Shown here piece after piece: positions 60,926-64,000 of a stretch of DNA of 64,000 nucleotides. The DNA is from JAJKIV01 sp036741775 (GTDB lineage: Bacteria > Gemmatimonadota > Gemmatimonadetes > Gemmatimonadales > Gemmatimonadaceae): NCBI GenBank assembly GCA_036741775.1, contig DAINRQ010000016.1, forward strand, positions 1-64,000, in the 5' to 3' direction. Within the stretch, counting starts at the first letter, position 1; every line of letters begins with the position of its first letter. A program made the translations under genes and the position numbers. A model generated the notes under the pieces. It worked only from the letters and a program-made list of their open reading frames with translations, was not told where the DNA came from and made no database searches.

Positions 60926-62011
60926 TCACGGGAGTCCGAGAAACGCCATCAACTCCGCGGCCGCGGCGCCCCCGGCCCGGTTCGCGCCGATCGTGGATGC
61001 CGACGGACCATAGCCGACGAGATGAATCCTCGGATCCTTCGCCACCTGCGTGGCGAGCCGACCCGTCATCACGATGCCGCCGTTCGGTTCCCGTAGCATC
61101 AGCGGCGCGAGGTGATCGAGTGAGCTCCGAAAACCGGTGCACCACAGGATGACGTCGGCGCGGAGGGTGTTACCGTCCGGCCAGCGGACGCCATCCTCGA
61201 CGATCTCGCTGAACATTGGCAGTCGGTTCAGCACGCCTCGTGCGCGCATGGCCTCGATCGCGGGCGTGATCGGGAGCCCCGTGACCGAAACGACCGAGCT
61301 CGGCGGCAGTCCTCGACGCACGCGGTCTTCGACGATCGCGACGGCGGCGCGGCCGGCCGCCTCATCGAACGGACCGGCGCGAAACTCCGGAGGCCGGCGC
61401 GTCACCCACGTCGTCGTCGTGACGCGCGAGATCTCGTCCAGAAGCTGGATCGCCGAGATACCGGCACCGACGATCACGACGTGTTTGCCCGCGAATTCCT
61501 GGGCCGTTCGATAGTCCTTCGTGTGGAGCTGGCGTCCCACGAACCGTTCGGCTCCGGGGTACTCCGGGATGTAGGGTGACTCCCAGGTACCGGTCGCGTT
61601 GACGATGCCGCGCGCCGAGACTTCGATTCGGTCCGTCTCGACGACGAACCGCTCGCCGCGGTCGCAGACGACGGTGGCCTTGACCGGCCGGTACACTGGA
61701 AGCTCGAACGCTTTCTCGTACGCCTGGTAGTATCGCGGGACGGCGACCGCCGCCTGCGCCTCCGTGGTTCCGATGTCGACGGCGTCCGAGAACCGCATCC
61801 CGGGGAGGTCGTGGATGCGGTTCACGGCGCTGAGCGTCAGCGACGGCCAACGGTGCTGCCACGCGCCGCCCGCGTTAGGCGACTGGTCGAGGACGACGAA
61901 TCCGCGGTTCGGCGCCAGACCGCGTTTCTTCAGATGGTACGCCGACGACAGGCCGGCCTGGCCGGCACCGATGACGACGATGTCGGTCTTGAGGCGGACG
62001 GTCGACGCCAA
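60926..62011 (-). CDS. FAD-dependent NAD(P)H monooxygenase (FMO/CzcO-like)
   Basis: Protein of 361 residues. Two Rossmann motifs, GAGQAG at 15-20 (FAD) and GAGISA at 182-187 (NADPH), and between them the flavin-monooxygenase fingerprint FVGRQLHTKDY (F157, H163, Y167). It should oxygenate a nucleophilic substrate using NADPH. The start is TTG at 62011, the only start in frame after an upstream TGA; it lies one base after the distal stop (62013-62015) of the methyltransferase read through its internal TGA, so the two would be tightly coupled. Flavin monooxygenases of the ArsO type occur with arsenic genes, but this protein cannot be assigned to ArsO by eye. Confidence 0.85.
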   Translation of the reverse strand: MASTVRLKTDIVVIGAGQAGLSSAYHLKKRGLAPNRGFVVLDQSPNAGGAWQHRWPSLTLSAVNRIHDLPGMRFSDAVDIGTTEAQAAVAVPRYYQAYEKAFELPVYRPVKATVVCDRGERFVVETDRIEVSARGIVNATGTWESPYIPEYPGAERFVGRQLHTKDYRTAQEFAGKHVVIVGAGISAIQLLDEISRVTTTTWVTRRPPEFRAGPFDEAAGRAAVAIVEDRVRRGLPPSSVVSVTGLPITPAIEAMRARGVLNRLPMFSEIVEDGVRWPDGNTLRADVILWCTGFRSSLDHLAPLMLREPNGGIVMTGRLATQVAKDPRIHLVGYGPSASTIGANRAGGAAAAELMAFLGLP

Positions 62012-62012
62012 G

Positions 62013-62855
62013 TCAGCTCACGCGATGCACGTCAGGTCGTGTTCCCACGAGCGGCTTCCTCGCTCGGAAGCTGATGCCGATCGTCCCGAACTTCGCCGCG
62101 CTCGACGCCTGTGGGGCATCGCGGAACACATCGCCGCGCCACGCGATCTCGAAATCGACGAACCCGGCGGCCACGACCGTGGCCTCGAGCTCTGCTTCCA
62201 GCAGAGCACCGGCGATTCAGCCTTTCCACAGATCGATGTTCCGCTTCGTGCCCTCGGACACGGGCTTCTGCACGAGAATGTCGCCGATCTGGAGGCGGCC
62301 ACCGGGTCGCAGTACGCGCGCCATCTCCGCGAGCCCGGCGAGCTTGTCTGGAAACAGGTTCATGACGCCGTTGGAGATCACCACATCCGCCCACCCGTCA
62401 TCGACCGGAAGGGCTTCGGCGTAGCCCTCGCGAAACTCGACGTTACGTCCGCCCATGGCGGCGGCACTCGCGCCTGCCTTCGCGAGCATTGCGGGCGTCA
62501 TGTCCACGCCGACGACCCGCCCATCGCTTCCCACCATCTTCGCGGCGATGAGGCTGTCGATTCCCGCACCGCATCCGACGTCGACCACTCGCTCGCCGGG
62601 CAGGAGCGGGCCGAGGCTGAAGGGATTGCCCGTGCCGGCGAACGACGCGATCGACGGTTCGGGCACGCCTTCGAGCCAGGCGTCGTCGTAGGCGAGCAGC
62701 CGCGTGAGCGTGCGACCTGTGTGGAAGTGGAAGCCGCGCTCCGGCTCCGCGGCGACGAGTGCGTACTCCTCCCGGATCGCGTCGCGGAGCCGCATCACAT
62801 CGAGCCCCGCTACCGGTTGGGCAGCACCGGGAAGTGTTTTCGTCGGATCGGCCAT
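62013..62855 (-). CDS. candidate selenoprotein: ArsM/AS3MT-like SAM-dependent methyltransferase with in-frame TGA (Sec213)
   Basis: Reading from ATG 62855 (GGAGG site just upstream) gives 212 residues, then TGA at 62217-62219, then 67 more codons in the same frame to TGA at 62013. SAM motif I is VVDVGCGAGIDS (90-101), followed by VVGVDMTPAM and VVISNGVMNLFPDK. The TGA lies in LWKG-TGA-IAGALLEAELE, which aligns with LWGECLGGALYWKEL of human AS3MT; the stop is exactly at C206, the arsenic-binding catalytic cysteine. The sequence after the TGA (VVAAGFVDFEIAWRGDVF, FGTIGISFRARK) matches the normal C-terminus of the family, without a frameshift. A hairpin at the right distance could be a SECIS. 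The AS3MT C156 position is glycine here. If no Sec machinery exists in the genome, this is a pseudogene or a protein truncated at 212 residues. Confidence 0.75.
62189..62216 (-). promoter_or_regulatory. candidate bacterial SECIS element
   Basis: On the minus strand, 17 nt after the in-frame TGA, a loop GGA (62197-62199) is closed by a perfect 8-bp stem GCTCTGCT/AGCAGAGC (62200-62207 and 62189-62196). Bacterial SECIS elements lie within the coding region just after the UGA, with the apical loop about 16-37 nt downstream and a G among the first loop bases; this hairpin meets both rules. A weaker lower stem GCC/GGC may extend it to about 62182-62213. Confidence 0.6.
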
Positions 62856-62909
62856 ACGCCCTCCGAGTAAGACACGTGGATCTCGATGAGCCGTCCTGGC
62901 TCTATCCCT

Positions 62910-62943
62910 CCATCACTCTAGAGCGATGGTGGAGCGATCGCAA
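62910..62943 (-). promoter_or_regulatory. putative promoter and operator of the methyltransferase operon
   Basis: On the minus strand TTGCGA (62938-62943), a 17-nt spacer and TAGAGT (62915-62920) form a possible promoter. The -10 box is inside a 20-bp near-palindrome CCATCACTCTAGAGCGATGG (62910-62929), broken by one mismatched pair, which could bind a repressor. The start codon is about 55 nt downstream. Confidence 0.45.
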
Positions 62944-63123
62944 CACCGGTCTCCGGGCGCGTACGTACTCGTTAGGATCGCCCCTCGAGGGCTCGCGAGC
63001 CCCGCGCCATGGAGGTCACCCCGAGCGCGGCGCCTGCCCTGAGAGCGCCGGCGACGACTGGAGGGTTCCTCGGTCTCCCGGACGAAGGACAGGCCACTCT
63101 AGCGGGACGCGTCTGAAAGGAAC

Positions 63124-63186
63124 GAACCGCAGAGAGCGCAGAGGACTTGCCTGGTGAGCAGGCAGTCCCTGCGCCCTCTGCGGTTC
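63124..63186. repeat. AACCGCAGAG-family imperfect palindrome, copy 3
   Basis: GAACCGCAGAG at the left and CTCTGCGGTTC at the right are perfect complements, with GCGC and CAGG/CCTG pairs inside and a GTGAG-like loop. Same family as 4537-4652 and 8504-8579 but more degraded. The interval 62944-63347 has no gene that I can support. Confidence 0.85.
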
Positions 63187-63347
63187 ATTGTTTGCGAGAT
63201 GTCCAGACAGAGCGGTCAGCCAGGGTGGTGGAACGCCAACGCTTGCGAAACGCGGCCGGAGGTTGCGTGACCAGCCGACGGCTTCGTCATTACCCGATGC
63301 GAACATCCCGCTGCATGTTTGGTCACCATATTGCCGAGGCTCTCATC

Positions 63348-63743
63348 ATGACCCACCCCTGGATGCGCCGGCGCGTGCGCCGCCTCGCGCCCCTCGTCCT
63401 GATCTTCGCTGCGAGTGCGGCGTGTGGCTCGGCGCGACGCGTTTCCACCGAGCCGCCGGCGGTGATCATTTTCACGAATGAGTCGCTCGATCAGGCGACC
63501 GTGTACGTCGTCGCCCCCGGAGTGGACTTCAGGCGACTGGGCACCGTCATCGCGGGCCGGACCGAGACGCTCACGGTGCCGCAGGAGTTCACGTCGCGGG
63601 GTACGGTGAATATCGTCGCGCGCCTGTTGGCCCGCTCGGCACTGCCGCAGACGGGTTCCGTCTCGATCCGTCCAGGGGAGCGGTACGAGGTGCGGCTTCA
63701 GTTCGACGCCAAGCTCCTCTCGTTCCTCCCGGCCGGGTCCTGA
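63348..63743 (+). CDS. small hypothetical lipoprotein
   Basis: Protein of 131 residues from ATG 63348 with a GAGG site 10 nt upstream. Lipoprotein signal LAPLVLIFAASAAC. The mature part of about 105 residues is a beta-rich domain (AVIIFTNESLDQATVYVVAPGVDFRRLGTVIAGRTETLTVP...YEVRLQFDAKLLSFLPAG). No family recognised. Confidence 0.75.
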   Translation: MTHPWMRRRVRRLAPLVLIFAASAACGSARRVSTEPPAVIIFTNESLDQATVYVVAPGVDFRRLGTVIAGRTETLTVPQEFTSRGTVNIVARLLARSALPQTGSVSIRPGERYEVRLQFDAKLLSFLPAGS

Positions 63744-63810
63744 GAGGCTCGCGGGCGGCGCGATTTGGGCCGCGGCGCGGGCCGGATTGCGTTCGGGCGG
63801 TAATCGCGCA

Positions 63811-63837
63811 ATTTGTATACAGAAATTGTATACAAAT
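63811..63837. promoter_or_regulatory. AT-rich inverted repeat, probable operator
   Basis: ATTTGTATAC (63811-63820) and GTATACAAAT (63828-63837) are perfect inverted repeats, and each contains a smaller GTATAC palindrome. The block is far more AT-rich than its surroundings. It lies 32 bp before the start of the next gene and resembles GntR-type TNGTNNACNA sites, but the regulator is unknown. Confidence 0.6.
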
Positions 63838-63868
63838 CGTGAACGCGACACCGTCCGACGGAGACCGC

Positions 63869-64000
63869 ATGCTCACTCTCACGCGTCCCGCTGCCGCCGC
63901 CATTCGGCACGGACTCCCGTTGCTGCTCCTCTCCGGCGCCGTCGGCGCTCAGCAGCCCACCAACCCGCTCAGCCAACCACCGGCTCCACGCGTCGTGCGC
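63869..64000 (+). CDS. secreted protein, N-terminal fragment (cut by window edge)
   Basis: An ATG at 63869 with a GGAGA site 6 nt upstream opens a frame of 44 codons running off the window. It encodes a signal peptide (basic start, GLPLLLLSGAVGAQQ) and a proline-rich beginning of the mature protein. Product unknown. Confidence 0.6.
   Translation, partial: MLTLTRPAAAAIRHGLPLLLLSGAVGAQQPTNPLSQPPAPRVVR

Larger units (their letters stand above)
3184..61880. repeat. dispersed octamer CGTTAGGC / GCCTAACG
   Basis: Exact copies begin at 3184, 8225, 8470, 9443, 12609, 14897, 16275, 24370, 27673, 28631, 32700, 34109, 39537, 41371, 43887, 45621, 48540, 53362, 55490, 56226, 58139 and 61873 (hand count, 22). 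One-base variants keeping GTTAGGC are at 5900, 16474, 27546 and 50609. Both orientations occur and most copies are inside genes in different frames. Confidence 0.85.

Noticed and set aside
62217..62219. Frameshift as cause of the methyltransferase truncation
   Set aside because: Codon-by-codon reading shows that the frame is unchanged on both sides of the TGA; only one codon is affected.
62018..62302. A separate small gene in another frame after the methyltransferase TGA
   Set aside because: The frame that continues the methyltransferase itself encodes the family C-terminus; the alternative frame has no recognisable sequence.

Overview
The window looks like chromosomal DNA of a member of the Gemmatimonadota. 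This is an inference from gene content: no rRNA or other taxonomic marker is present. The DNA is about two-thirds GC by eye. It carries three large orphan MacB/FtsX-type permeases of the ADOP class (two paired with PadR regulators), a DUF5916 outer-membrane protein, a SusC/SusD pair, an ECF42-type sigma factor with a DGPF-motif YCII partner, and many small lipoproteins and secreted hydrolases. I saw no tRNA, rRNA, CRISPR array, prophage or insertion sequence.

Layout. 1-5 kb: a secreted serine hydrolase, divergent from an autoregulated ArsR repressor, then an ADOP permease. 4.8-11.2 kb: a peptidoglycan-recognition amidase lipoprotein overlapping a GH9 glycosidase, then DUF5916. 11.4-13.2 kb: a three-part fusion of aldo/keto reductase, PNKP-like kinase and HAD phosphatase-like domains. 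13.3-18 kb: a PadR-ADOP pair and a MATE exporter. 18-24.5 kb: a zinc-ribbon hypothetical protein, an amidohydrolase, an acyl-CoA-dehydrogenase-fold flavoprotein and an orphan molybdenum hydroxylase large subunit. 24.6-27.5 kb: a four-gene minor pilin operon with every stop overlapping the next start. 27.8-29.9 kb: an ArsR-SRPBCC-GNAT-lipoprotein operon. 30-33.5 kb: YCII/ECF42, an APH(6)/hydroxyurea kinase-like gene and TrmO. 33.5-36.5 kb: a second PadR-ADOP pair. 36.6-41 kb: SusD/SusC. 41.4-54.4 kb: small membrane proteins, an AbgB-like M20 hydrolase, an OmpR-type two-component system, a duplicated-domain lipoprotein, a nitroreductase, DUF2911, an S9 peptidase and a LytS/LytTR-type two-component system. 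54.6-61 kb: a small protein, an alkaline-phosphatase-superfamily lipoprotein, a methyltransferase, phosphoketolase and a LolC/E permease. 61-63 kb: a flavin monooxygenase preceded by the most interesting gene of the window. 63.3-64 kb: a small lipoprotein and the start of another secreted protein.

The main discovery candidate is at 62013-62855 (minus strand). It is an ArsM/AS3MT-like methyltransferase whose reading frame is interrupted by one in-frame TGA, at exactly the position of the arsenic-binding catalytic cysteine of AS3MT. The frame then continues with 67 codons of recognisable homologous sequence and ends one base before the start codon of the next gene. A perfect 8-bp hairpin with a GGA loop lies 17 nt after the TGA, where a bacterial SECIS should be. 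I read it as a candidate selenoprotein that would put selenocysteine at the catalytic site. A chance nonsense mutation is the alternative.

Other structure not explained by genes: at least 22 exact copies of the octamer CGTTAGGC or its complement, on both strands and inside genes; several families of long intergenic palindromes, one of which fills exactly the gap between two convergent stop codons; and a shared TAACC-N4-GGTTA operator design in front of the two ArsR genes.
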